From Bimastos eiseni (lineage: Eukaryota; Annelida; Clitellata; Crassiclitellata; Lumbricidae), in the NCBI GenBank assembly GCA_959347315.1, contig OY365813.1, positions 14,323,567 through 14,387,566 of the forward strand: DNA of 64,000 nucleotides. The letters run 5' to 3'. The notes beneath the pieces are model-generated. The model was not told where the DNA came from. It did no database searches and worked only from the letters and a program-made list of their open reading frames with translations. Positions 33,316 through 43,439 of this stretch are shown here, piece after piece (position 1 is the first letter of the stretch; each line of letters begins with the position of its first letter). Both the position numbers and the translations under genes were made by a program.

Positions 33316-33390
33316 CCTAGAGGCAAATATAGCTGGGTTTTATATAGCTGGGTTATATATAGCTGGGTTATATATAGCTGGGTTATATAA
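33316..33390. repeat. 15-bp tandem repeat in the TMEM165 3' region
   Basis: AGCTGGGTTATATAT-type units start at 33331, 33346, 33361 and 33376, about 130 bases after the stop codon. It probably lies in the 3' untranslated region. Confidence 0.85.
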
Positions 33391-33839
33391 AGGAAAAAAT
33401 ATCTTTTAAGGTTTTTGGATCGTTATGCAAGGTTCTGAATGTGTTCTTGAGGTGTGGCAACCTTTCTGTGCTGTGTCTAGAGTTCAAGTCGTGCAACCCA
33501 TCTTAGAAAGTTTGTTCGATTGTGTGGTTGCTGTTGTCAGATGTGCGCTTCAGCTGAGAGCTTTCAATCACAGAATGTGCCTTTTGGAATGCCGCCTTTC
33601 CATTGCTCAAGCTAATTAATGCCTAGCATCGTTACGTGAAGGTGAGCATCGTTATGTGAAGGTATGTCCTTAATCTGATTGTTCTTGATCTCTCTTGCTG
33701 GCCATTATTGTGGCTCTTCGGTTGGTGCCCTTGCCCCATCGTTTGATACCAACCTTAAGACTCTCTCTTCAGCCAGGGTGATTTTGGAGCACTGTGAGTA
33801 GATAACGTGAAGGGTACTATATAAATCTTCTATATGGAT

Positions 33840-34778
33840 TAGGGTTGTTAATACCGATTTTTGGGGCAAACCGGTTACCGGATTTTAAAAACTGGTTTTA
33901 AACCAGTTGCCTGTTTTATTTGTGTTCTTAGAAAATATTCTAAATTATCATATAAGTTTTTTAACACAACTCTGGACGTTATTGTATGTATTACATAGCG
34001 CAATGCAGCGTCAACAAAGTTGTCCCGCACATCAGACTTATTAATGTGACTAGCCGTGTTGTAAAGAACCACCTAAATTTATTTAAATGTTAATTTAAGG
34101 TTATAGGCCTACTTATTTTGAATGATAGCTATTCATGAACACATCTAAAGTTGACCAGATTGACAACCTTTGTTTACATAATATGGTCCAGCCATCTCTC
34201 CGGCTCATTAATTGAGGGCAAGTCCCATAATTAGGCCATGCCCACCTAATGATTGAGGTGGCCTGCTACGTTGATCTTGATCGGCTCACCCAACAGACAA
34301 TCCCTAATTAATCCACACCTTCACCCTGCTTCAGCACAGACCTGACTGGTATTGTGTTCTGCATTTCTGCCATGTCTGGTTGTTGTTATCGGAAGTTTAT
34401 GAACGTTCTCTGAGTGTTAAACGGTGATGCTGGTATTAATTTGTATCGAAGCAACTTGTTAAAATTAAGACAGGATTTGCACACTCGTTAGTGATTTTTT
34501 GTGAGTTTTTTATTTGTGTAAGAAAGTTGTGACTGAACATTCCAAACCTGTCGCTCATTATTTGCCGTTAATTAAGAATGAACTGCACTTCTTCGGGCAA
34601 TATTGCATCATGCGCGTAAACAAAACGAAAACACACAAATAAAATAAACAAAATATTTATTTATTTTTATGTTTCAATGCAATAATAATTAATAAAAATA
34701 AATAAATTTGAATACTGATTTGCAAATGTCAGAAACTGGTTACCTTTTTCAAAACGGGAAATCCGGTTACTGTTCCTA
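33840..34778. mobile_element. Non-autonomous hAT-like element (ATATGRAT target duplication)
   Basis: Flanks ATATGGAT (33832-33839) and ATATGAAT (34779-34786), 7 of 8 identical. Ends TAGGGTTGTTAATACCG and inverted TAGGAACAGTAACCGG, with 'ACCGGTTACCGGATTTT'-type subterminal repeats on both sides. A 200-bp internal part (34351-34550) recurs at 36222-36425. It inserted into a GCGC-type interspersed tail ending at 33835. No transposase code. Confidence 0.75.
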
Positions 34779-34789
34779 ATATGAATGAA

Positions 34790-35510
34790 TGGTTATGTTG
34801 AAAGTCCGTGAAACTTTTATTGATATATCTGTGTTGTATATCATTTTCTTGTTTCTGTTGCCCATGGATGTCTTTGGTAATTAATATGCATCCAAAGCCT
34901 AGCCTGTTTGTAGAGCAATTGTGTCATGAATGAATGAATGCATATCACACTTTTATGTAGAGATTGATCTCATTGCAGTTCAGACCAGTTAAACAATATT
35001 TTAACTGCTATGTAAGAGCCAGTACTTGCATTTATTATTTCTGATTCTGTTCTTATTACCATAATCCATCTGCCTTAATTCCTCTCCTAATCCCTCCTTT
35101 GTCATCCAGGCTTTAATATGCTCCTAGTAATTCCACTTGTTATTAACCTCGGATCTTCTCTTGACAACCCCTCTGATACGACGCAGCAATTGTTAATAAT
35201 CTGGTGCCCTGTAATCCTGCACTTAGCCTTGGAGGACTTAGTGAAAGTTTATACCATGTACTTTATCTAGTGTCAATAGACTGTTACTTTGGGGTGTTCC
35301 AGCATGTGGCAATTTGTGAATATTATTTTGCAGCTAATGACAATCTTATTTTATTGATTTCAAACTGACACTCACCACGGTATGATTGCAAGTATAGTAT
35401 CAACGGTTGATTACAAGTTATTACAGGAGTTGAATTTAGCTTTATGGGAGCCCTACAAGACATTTATTACCTCCTGCATCTAATGTAACTAATGCTGCTG
35501 CGATCGAATG
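34790..35510. other. Intergenic DNA, nothing recognised
   Basis: AT-rich DNA between the TMEM165 gene and the next repeats. No supportable frame or boundary. Confidence 0.4.
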
Positions 35511-35524
35511 GAGGGACTAGTCAA

Positions 35525-35671
35525 CAGGGCCATACCGAGGGAGGGGCCAGTAGGGCCTAGGCCTCGGGCGCAAAATGCACCATTTTCAAAATGTGGGGGC
35601 GTTAAATTGATGCTACGCACAGGGCGCAATTAGCTACGCACAGGGCGCAATTATAGCTCGGTACAGCCCTG
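35525..35671. mobile_element. 147-bp hAT-like MITE with perfect 8-bp target duplication
   Basis: Identical CTAGTCAA flanks at 35517-35524 and 35672-35679. Ends CAGGGCCATACCGAG and inverted CAGGGCTGTACCGAG. The interior has a 22-bp tandem (GCTACGCACAGGGCGCAATT twice). One of the smallest and cleanest insertions in the window. Confidence 0.9.
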
Positions 35672-36221
35672 CTAGTCAACCTTACGGAGTTGCGAGAATC
35701 AATTGTGCTTCCTACTGCTCTTCAAGCCAGTCTGTTGCCGATTACTATATTCCCCAACATAGCTGAAACTATATAGTCTTATTATCATTGCAAGCAAACT
35801 GCTGAAACAGACAGTAGCATATCAGTTAATGTTTTTTTATGGCAGAAAGCAAATTGTGATTCTGTATGTATATATTTTTTGGATAGAGAAAACAACCAGT
35901 CTTATGTAATGACTCTTCTTGGACCACTTCATTTTTACACTTTATTAACAACCTCCCCTATGCTTCCACAATTTTGTGTTTTCTACTCTTTTAGCTGGTG
36001 TGTCTCATAGATCTTAAGAAAAAATTTAATTAGGAATGTCATCAATAAATTCAGAGTGAATTAGTTATCCCTGAACCTGAATTAAAACAATTACCTATTA
36101 TTCTGCTCAAATTAAAAGCACATGATTCATAGTAAACGTGCTTCTGTTGTGCTATTGGAGGTTTTTTATCTTGGTAATAGTGTTGTTTTTATTACTTCTA
36201 AACTTTGCTTTTGGTTGAAAA

Positions 36222-36425
36222 TGGTATTGTGTTCTGCATTTCTGCCATGCGTGGGCTTGTCATCGGAAGTTTATGAACGTTCTCTGAGTGTTAAACTGTG
36301 ATGCTGGTATTAATTTGTATCGAAGCAACTTGTTTAAATTAAGAGAGGATATTGCACACTCGTTAGTGATTTTTGTGAGTTTTTTATTTTTGTAAGAAAA
36401 TTGTGACTGAACATTCCAAACCAAC
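36222..36425. repeat. Fragment of the 33840-34778 hAT-like element
   Basis: Over 200 bases match 34351-34550 with few differences (for example GTTTATGAACGTTCTCTGAG and GATGCTGGTATTAATTTGTA shared). The element's ends are not adjacent, so this is an internal fragment. Confidence 0.85.
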
Positions 36426-36859
36426 GTTTGTTTGTTTGGTTTTTTTCATTTGATGCACATGGTTGTGATATTAAATTTAAAATGATCTCTTTGTGGAACC
36501 AATAGTGAGGGGTCCCATGACATGAGAAATTGTTTTTGCCCCCAAAAACAGGGCATCTGCTTTGCGTGCTTGTTGCGGGTATTGGTTCACCTGAAATAAC
36601 ATGGATTTATTCGCTTCACTTTTTGCTGAATTTGTTGTGCACTTTATACTTTTTAACTCTAAATCACAGCTTGCACCAGTTTTTTTTAATTAAACATTTG
36701 TTTTGAAATAACAAACCTGCTGTTCCTTGTTCGTAAAATGCACTAATTGTGTGATGCAAACTACATGATAATTAATGATAATTTATCATGACACGATAAT
36801 TAACAGGAATTTGCGCTTGCATAATGTTGCAAATATTTACTGTTAAACAGAGCCTGTGC

Positions 36860-37455
36860 TAAGGCTAGCATGAGTGTGCATTTGTTTGTAGGAGTCTCTA
36901 CCCTTTTTTCATTCCATTATGATGCTCCTGCAGTGTGTTTGCAAGTGGTTCAATAAAGTACATACTTACTTAACCACTTAATACACAAGGCTACCTCAGG
37001 GGTTAGTTTCTAAGGAACTGCTGCTCTTCTTCCCAAATGCACCTCGCTCCCCATGTTCACATCTCGCTCTGAACTGTGTGGCATGAGTGTGCATTTGTTT
37101 GTAGGAGTCTCTACCCCATTTTCATTCCACTTTGAAATCTGTCTTATATGGCCTAGGTTGGACCAGGAGCGCCTCTGAGTAGATTTCTTGAAGAGGCGCT
37201 ATATGAAGTTTCATTGATTGATTGACTAGGAGGTGATGACCTTGGAAAACTTTCTGTGTACTTGTGTTTTAGCTGCATAAGATGAGTGTCGTGGTAGATG
37301 CGGAGGCTGGCATCGCCCGTATTCCTTATCGTCGATTCCTTTACTCCTTGTTTTCAAGGATCTTCATTCAGGCATTTGTGATGACGTTCCTTGCAGAATG
37401 GGGCGATCGTTCGCAATCAGCACCATCATTCTTGGAGCTCGAGATGTGAGCAGGA
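36860..37455 (+). pseudogene. Duplicated TMEM165 exon, frameshifted
   Basis: 36915-37455 is a copy of 30206-30747, including acceptor and donor. A 1-bp deletion after the W-G-D-R-S-Q codons (TCGCAATCAGC instead of TCGCAAATCAGC, near 37416) shifts the frame and yields a TGA at the donor. A short extra copy of 30371-30419 (GCATGAGTGTGCATTTG ... CATTCCA) sits immediately before it at 36867-36915, marking a complex junction. It lies 4 kb past the gene's stop codon, so it is unlikely to be spliced into the normal transcript. Confidence 0.9.
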
Positions 37456-37690
37456 TGTGCATATGTTGTTTATGCACAGTGAGTCTTAGCAGATGCATGG
37501 GGTTTGAAGCCAGGCCATGGGGAAGGTTGACAACGTTTACCTACAAGCACGCATTATGATAATATGCCAAGAGCATTTATCTTGTAGATTAAACATCAAG
37601 GCATTTGATCATTGACTCCAAGCAGTTTTATGTTGAAGACTGAATACTTACCATGCACAAGGTTGCTTAAATGTCTACACACATTGACCC

Positions 37691-38260
37691 TTATAAAATG
37701 ACCATGATAATCTGGATCATTACTGTGGGAATACTCAGTGAATTTTTGGCAGTCATGGCTTTCCTTAAGTGATTACAACTTAGCTTGACTATGGGCATTC
37801 TAATTTGCTTGACTGGAAAAATCTCACATTTTAGAGAAAGATATTCAAGACACATGCTATAATTGGGTTTGGAACTTCCTTTAATGGATGGATACTTGGG
37901 TGTCCTGTAATAGCATATGATGTAGAGCCTTTCATGCAGTGTCACAGGGAATGGGATTTTGAGAGGGGTAAAAAAATGGGTAAAGCAGATTGTCTTTATC
38001 TGATTGTGCCACTGTATGGACTTTAACAGTGTCAGTCCCAAGCGTGGAGAAAAAAGAAAGTGCGACATTAAATCATCTTTGATATGGAACGGTGTTGTCA
38101 AAAAATCACCACACACATTGTCTGTATCTTCAAGTCTAAGGTTCTCTTGCAAAGCCACTAATTTGTTGTTTGGTTGACCTAAAACAGTGATTGAAATAAC
38201 TGCCATTATTACAACAGCCTGTGCATGTATAAAAATCCAAAAAGAGTGGGTGATGAACAA
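37691..38260 (-). other. Unrecognised 189-codon frame, probably chance
   Basis: A minus-strand frame with a hydrophobic N-terminal stretch (V-V-I-M-A-V-I-S-I-T-V-L) and no recognised domain. Part of it (38005-38110) lies in an interspersed repeat also present at 40985-41105, which argues against a host gene. No splice or conservation evidence is available. Confidence 0.25.
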
Positions 38261-38692
38261 TTGTTTATATAGTTTGTTTATTGTTTTGTATTTTTTTTAT
38301 TTGGTTTTGCTGTGGTTATGAAGGAATGGGGCAAATGCAGACGAATGACACTGGTTGTTGCCCAGAGCTTCACTGGATTTTGTACACTGGTGTACGTGTT
38401 TTCGCATTTTCATTCTGTGAAGTGCTGTTGGTTTTGAATGCCATTTCAATTTTGATTTGTACTTTAATAATGCTGGAGGCGTTTTTTTATAAAATGTGTC
38501 TATCATTATAGTTTACTATGCCCCTACTTTTCTCCTTAATCGTCTGGCTTCAGTCAGTAGTGCACATAGGTGAGTCGCAAGTCAACACACTCACAGAAAG
38601 TCATTTTACTTAATGAGTCGATGTTGAGCCTCTGGTTAAGTGGAAAGTCTGAATTTCTACACTCATTAAATACTAATTCATTGAAATTGATC

Positions 38693-38815
38693 AATCAATC
38701 AAACTTAATATAGCACCTCTTCAAGAAATATATTAGGAGGCACTCCTGGTTCAATCTTGGCCAAATAAGACAGATTTCAGAGTGGAATAAAAGTGGGATA
38801 GAGAGTTCCTAAGCA
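38693..38815 (-). mobile_element. LINE 3' tail fragment (minus strand)
   Basis: The reverse complement of 30410-30520: (TTGATCAATCAA), AGCACCTCTTCAAGAAATAT, then GTTCAATCTTGGCCAAATAA. It confirms that this tail is a dispersed family, not specific to the TMEM165 duplication. Confidence 0.65.
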
Positions 38816-38939
38816 AGATCCGAGGATCCAATGATTATCTCACTTTCATGTGTTGCTAAGCATTGTCTCAGGCAGATGTGTTCCTGAATCAAACTTTAAC
38901 GGTTAAGTAAACAAAAACTGTGGTAGATGGTGCTTGGAA

Positions 38940-39159
38940 TAATAGTACAATACAATACAACTCGGCATTTATAACACGACAAGTGCTCGAAAGCGCACAC
39001 GTGTCTACGACATAACTGCAGTTGTAATGCAGAGCAATTGTGTGCGAAGGACTTGTTCAAGGTCTCTACACCGTAACTCCTTGGATGAGGATCTGGCTCA
39101 CTCAGCGCACACTGAACGTTACAGGGTGACTGCTCTTAACCGCTCGGCCACAGATGCCA
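38940..39159 (-). mobile_element. tRNA-derived SINE, copy 3
   Basis: On the minus strand: TGGCCGAGCGGTTAAGAGC (a good A box, 39149-39130), a degenerate B-box region, TTGAACAAGTCCTTCGCAC, and the end TTATAAATGCCGAG followed by (TTGTA)n at 38940-38965. Same family as the copies at 976 and 6138, but retaining a fuller 3' end. Confidence 0.8.
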
Positions 39160-39165
39160 TATTGC

Positions 39166-40780
39166 AGACCATGAAGATAAGGTGAAGTATGGAAATGCAA
39201 AAGAAGAAACGATGAGAAAAGTTATAGAGGAAGCTTCAGGATAGGGTGTGTGAAAATGTGCTGTTTTGTGATATTTAAGAAACCTTTAAGGGATAAGTTT
39301 AGTGGGTAACCTGATAGAATTAAGAAAGTTATAGTTCTGAGGTCATGCACCCAGGTAGTGAAACCGTTTGAGCAAATAAATATCAGATTTTTCACGAATA
39401 AGCAATTTAGGGATGGAGGAGCAAAGACAGGACGATCTGGGCATTCCTATATTAATAATTTGCAAAGATATTGAAGTTAATATTGACGTGAGCTGAAACA
39501 ATTTGGAGTAAGCAATAAAGAATTAGTAATATTCATTATTAAGTCTTTTAAAGTGGGGTGCTGCACTTTATAAACATTATAAACTCGAAAAATTGTATAG
39601 CTGAAAAATTAATTTTATTTGATAATTCTGGATGTAACGCTGAGCTGAAACGCTCAAGTCACCTTTTGGCGAAATCAATTAAGTTTCCATACTTACTTGC
39701 TAATCTTGGACGATTATTGTGCTGGTTGCGATTAAATTTAACGTTTTCGAATCCTATACCTTAGTAACATGAGTGGGAAAAACAAAATTAGTAGTGAATA
39801 TTTGTTTACTTACCAAAGTTAAATTATTTCCTTTTAAGTCCCTTTTGTAAATGCTGCGTGACCAGCAGGATGAAAAACGCAGAAATTGAGAGTCATGATT
39901 TACAGCCGTCATGCGCTGGATGTACACCAATATCGTCAAGAAAGCAGGTAACAGTATCACTACTAATGTATTCGTAAACTCCAAACTTTTAAAGCCCCAC
40001 TCGAAAACCAAGCACAGGACACCGGCTGATTCACGAGTATTGCGTTAATTCAGAGGGCTATTTCCGACGGGTAGTCAAAGTGAGAGCCTAGTAACCGCGA
40101 TGAATATATTCCCCTATAGTAATCAATATGGCCACCCCGAATGCGCTCTAATAGAGTGTTGATACTTACCCAACCACATCACATAATGCAATGCGCCATT
40201 ATCTCAATAGTATCTCAATAGTTGTAATGATTTTCACCATGCTATTGGTTATAAATAATGACTTTGGTGGCAGTATTACTATATGCCCAGACATAAGTTG
40301 AATTAAAAAAATCAGTTCGTTCAATATTTTTTATGCATGAAACTGAAAAGGACTCATGAAAGCTGCTCAGTCACAAAAAATTAAAAATCACATTTACTTT
40401 AACATTATCTGTAGCCCACTAGTCTTCTCACATTCTCGCTCATTCAGTCACTGTCAGTAGGTGACAATGTGGATGGCATAATATTTGATCCCACAATGTC
40501 AATATCACCTGCATCGAAATTGTTATCAATTGAGTGATGTTTATCTTAGTCAGAACTGCCATTGTCATCCTCATCATGCAGCATGAGGTGACAGCCTGGC
40601 AATATGATTTGTCAGAGCGACATGTTCTAGCCAATTGTATTTAATGAAATAGGACCAAGTGCCAAGTCATTAGGTCATGGGATACATTTTGCAGCATTCA
40701 CTGCCTCATACACAGATGTAGACATCAATCTGCATATATATGCACAGCATACCAGCCATGATAGAGATGCCACTGGATGG
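39166..40780. other. Intergenic DNA, no gene supported
   Basis: Small frames only. Nothing with recognised domains. Confidence 0.4.
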
Positions 40781-40789
40781 CTTAATCGT

Positions 40790-41105
40790 CTACTGGAATT
40801 CGTTGGTTGGTTCCACTTGTGTGCATGGGCCCACCATTGGTGACGCTTTCAGCTTGCTGTGCATTGTTTTGCTAATTGATGTAATATATTCATTTGCAGT
40901 ATCATTTTAGCATCTTGTAGGGATAGACCACCTCTGAGTGGATATCTTGCATGGACGCTATATAAATGTTCAATGATATATTAGATTACCACTTCGCCAC
41001 TGTTTGGACTTTGATAGTGCCAGTCCCAAGCCTGGAGAAAGGAGGAGAGTGACACCAAATCATCTTAGATATGGAAAGGTGTAGTTAAAAGAATCAACAC
41101 ACCAC
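40790..41105. repeat. Interspersed repeat shared with 62510-62710 and 38005-38110
   Basis: 40790-40985 (GTTGGTTGGTTCCACTTGTG ... GGACGCTATATAAATGTTC) matches 62520-62705. 40990-41105 (CACTGTTTGGACTTTGATAG ... CACCAAATCATCTTAGATAT) matches 38005-38105. A GCGC/ACGC-TATATAAAT tail separates the two parts. Confidence 0.6.
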
Positions 41106-41222
41106 CATTACATTACCAGTTGCTTGGTTGATAAATGTTGATACATTTACTTAATTATTGTTGTGTGGTTAAAGGGGGTGTGCTCTGCCAACTTAGTCAC
41201 TTACAATATGTTGTGTTGACAG

Positions 41223-41714
41223 ATGAGTTCTAGTTTGCGAGAACGCCTAAAACGATCGAGTCGCTACTTCACTTCGCCGCAAAGCACTCTGGGTAGAAGC
41301 GCCGTGTTTACAAGTCCTTGTACAAATACCTCTCTGCGACTAAGCCAGTCGAAAAATGAGAACTTCTCTTCACTGGACCTTGACTCTGAGCAGTCATATC
41401 ACAATGACTTGCTGGTTCAAGATCAAGGAAATGTACTTGGGCTAAATGTGAGAAAACGTCCGAGGTCTTCAGAGAATTATGACATTATTTCAGATCTTAC
41501 AGAGAAAACGCAAGACACCTCATCCCTCTCTGTGTCCACTCCAAACCAGAAGCTGCGTAAAAGTCGAGAACCAGTTTCTACGTCAGTTGCACTGGATTCC
41601 CCGCTGTCGTCTATTCAACAGCTGAAGCAGACTAAACTCGAGCTGCTGGAGCGAGTTGCACGAAAAGAAGAAATGCTGAGGAAATTGAACTTGGTGAAAA
41701 TGTATCGGGCCAAG
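41223..41714 (+). CDS. SFR1: SFR1 exon 1
   Basis: 164 codons from the first Met to the donor GTAAGG at 41715. The preceding TTGTGTTGACAG could be a splice acceptor directly before the start codon. No earlier in-frame Met is needed to match the family length. Confidence 0.9.
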
Positions 41715-43070
41715 GTAAGGTTTTTGGTTAAGCTTATAAATGTTGGATGCTGCCTGTGTGTTTTCTAGTAGATGCAAATGATGCTGGCGACATGTTGCTA
41801 GCAGACGCAGTGACGTTAAACTCTATCTGACCCAATTAGTACTTCATCTGTGGTGGGCTGATATTCCCTCTTTCTTTTCTGGAATTGGTGTTAATGCAGG
41901 CTGAGAGGATGAAAAGGGTGTATGGTTGGTGTATAATGTTTGCTCCTCAGCCAAGGGGTACTTTGTTCCAAGGACAGTGAATCACAGGTGTTACTGTAGT
42001 GTAATGTAATCAAGCATTTATATTGCGCCGCTCATATCAGCAACGCTCTTGTAGACACATGCAGACAGATGTTGTCTTTAACTCTATGATTAGATATCAT
42101 TTTGGTTTGGCACTGTTGCAGTTATGCTTGTAGCATATCTTTATTGTATGACTTCTAGATATGTTTCATTATTCCTGCAAGGTGAATTTGATGTGGGTTC
42201 ATACTGGGTTGAGTTTTGATACGATTTTTGTATTGTTGTCTGACTGCACAATTCGTCTTAGAATTTTAAATGCATTTTGAAATGATTGTCTTTTAAGTTA
42301 TTTCAGTATTGGTTATTGAGTGAGTGAGTTATCGATTGATAAATTATTTAAATGATTGATTTGTGAATGGGTGAATGATAGTTTAGTGGTTAGTATACTG
42401 GACTTTCCAGAGGTTAGAGTTCAACTCCTTGCCAGGATTGAAAGATGTTCCGAAATTTCTGCTCCACTTGAACTTCCCCTCCAGCAGACTTAGCTATAAA
42501 TCAGGTGAACTGACTGTCAATTGTTGTGGAGAGATCAGGTCCTCAATGAGAGGTGGACCCTAGTAGCCCCATGTGCGGAAGGTAAGAAGTTGAAGCTGCC
42601 TCTAAGGTTAGAGTGTAGTTGTAGTTTCAGTTTAATGACACTGCGCGATAACAATGATCATTAGCTTTGCCCTCCTCCTTTATCCAGGCTTGGGACTGGC
42701 ACTGTCAGACTGCCGACAGTGGGAGAGTTAGAGTGTGTTACTGCTCTTCTTTTATGTGGTAATGTATAATGACCAGGTTTCCATAACCAAAACCATGTTT
42801 TCCAGTTCTATCATTGGTCAGAATATATAATCTTGTCCTATTTTATATTGGAACGAATGGTACATTGTATGTGTGTTGTTATTTTCGCAGAATGACTTGA
42901 GTCAGTTGCAGCAGCTGAATGAAAAGTGGCGCCACGTTTGTCAGATGGCTGTTCAAGATCTCTGGCAACTGATGATCGAGCCACGACCTTTGATCATCGA
43001 TCTCCTTCATCACTTGCAGATCGACTGTGAAAAAGTTGGCTACAATCCAGAAGATGACTCTTTTTCATGA
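41223..43070 (+). CDS. SFR1: SFR1, SWI5-dependent recombination repair protein (2 exons, 223 aa)
   Basis: Exons 41223-41714 and 42891-43070 (stop TGA 43068-43070) join in phase 0. The product is SFR1/Mei5, which binds SWI5 and helps RAD51 nucleoprotein filaments in homologous recombination in the nucleus. Layout: a Ser/Thr-rich, probably disordered N-terminus (1-125), then an alpha-helical coiled-coil domain from about 130 containing E-L-L-E-R-V-A-R-K-E-E-M-L and L-V-K-M-Y-R-A-K at 157-164, joined to N-D-L-S-Q-L-Q-Q-L-N-E-K-W-R from exon 2. This is the most conserved part of vertebrate SFR1. The length is close to the vertebrate protein's. The ATG follows GTTGACAG, so a 5' untranslated intron is possible. 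AATAAA occurs at about 43202 and 43413. Confidence 0.93.
41720..42360. other. SFR1 intron, first half
   Basis: No coding content. At 42005-42060 'TTTATATTGCGCCGCTCATA' is a reversed GCGC-TATAAAT interspersed tail. Confidence 0.4.
42362..42640 (+). mobile_element. tRNA-derived SINE of a second type, in the SFR1 intron
   Basis: 'GATAGTTTAGTGGTTAGTAT' carries an A box and 'GAGTTCAACTCC' (42417-42428) a B box, spaced as in a tRNA. A 200-bp unrelated body follows. Some body words (GGTCCTCAATGAGAGG) are unlike the 976/6138/38940 family, so it is a different SINE. Single copy here, so the ends are approximate. Confidence 0.6.
42891..43070 (+). CDS. SFR1: SFR1 exon 2
   Basis: Acceptor ATTTTCGCAG. 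It encodes the C-terminal helices N-D-L-S-Q-L-Q-Q-L-N-E-K-W-R, then D-L-L-H-H-L-Q-I-D and an acidic end P-E-D-D-S-F-S before TGA. Confidence 0.92.
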   Translation, partial: NDLSQLQQLNEKWRHVCQMAVQDLWQLMIEPRPLIIDLLHHLQIDCEKVGYNPEDDSFS

Positions 43071-43439
43071 CCTTTGTAGGATTTGGTTCGTGCCTCAGCA
43101 AAACAGTCAATGGAACGCTTGAAGCCATGAACATTTAGACTGCAGTTTGATAAGTAAATTTCTGTCTTTCTCTTTGTCGAAAGATTTGCCATGATATCCT
43201 AATAAATACACTTGAATTGTAAATCTTTGTACATATATCCAATGAATTTGGTTGCAGAAGTTTCTTTGTGAAAATCCACTGTTTCTCAAACATTGTGTTT
43301 ATATGTGGGCATGTATCTGTGCATATCTTTCTCTTTATGCCTGGGTGTGTGTGTTCTCTTGTCTTTATTCTTCAGATTCAGACTCACTGGTGTTGTGCTT
43401 GTAATTTGTGTAATAAATAAGAATTAACATAGGTGATCT

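Noticed and set aside
37691..38260. A novel 189-residue membrane protein
   Set aside because: Overlaps an interspersed repeat shared with 40985-41105 and shows no domain or splice support; kept only as a low-confidence entry.
42362..42440. A functional tRNA gene in the SFR1 intron
   Set aside because: The boxes are tRNA-like but stem pairing is poor and a SINE body follows directly.
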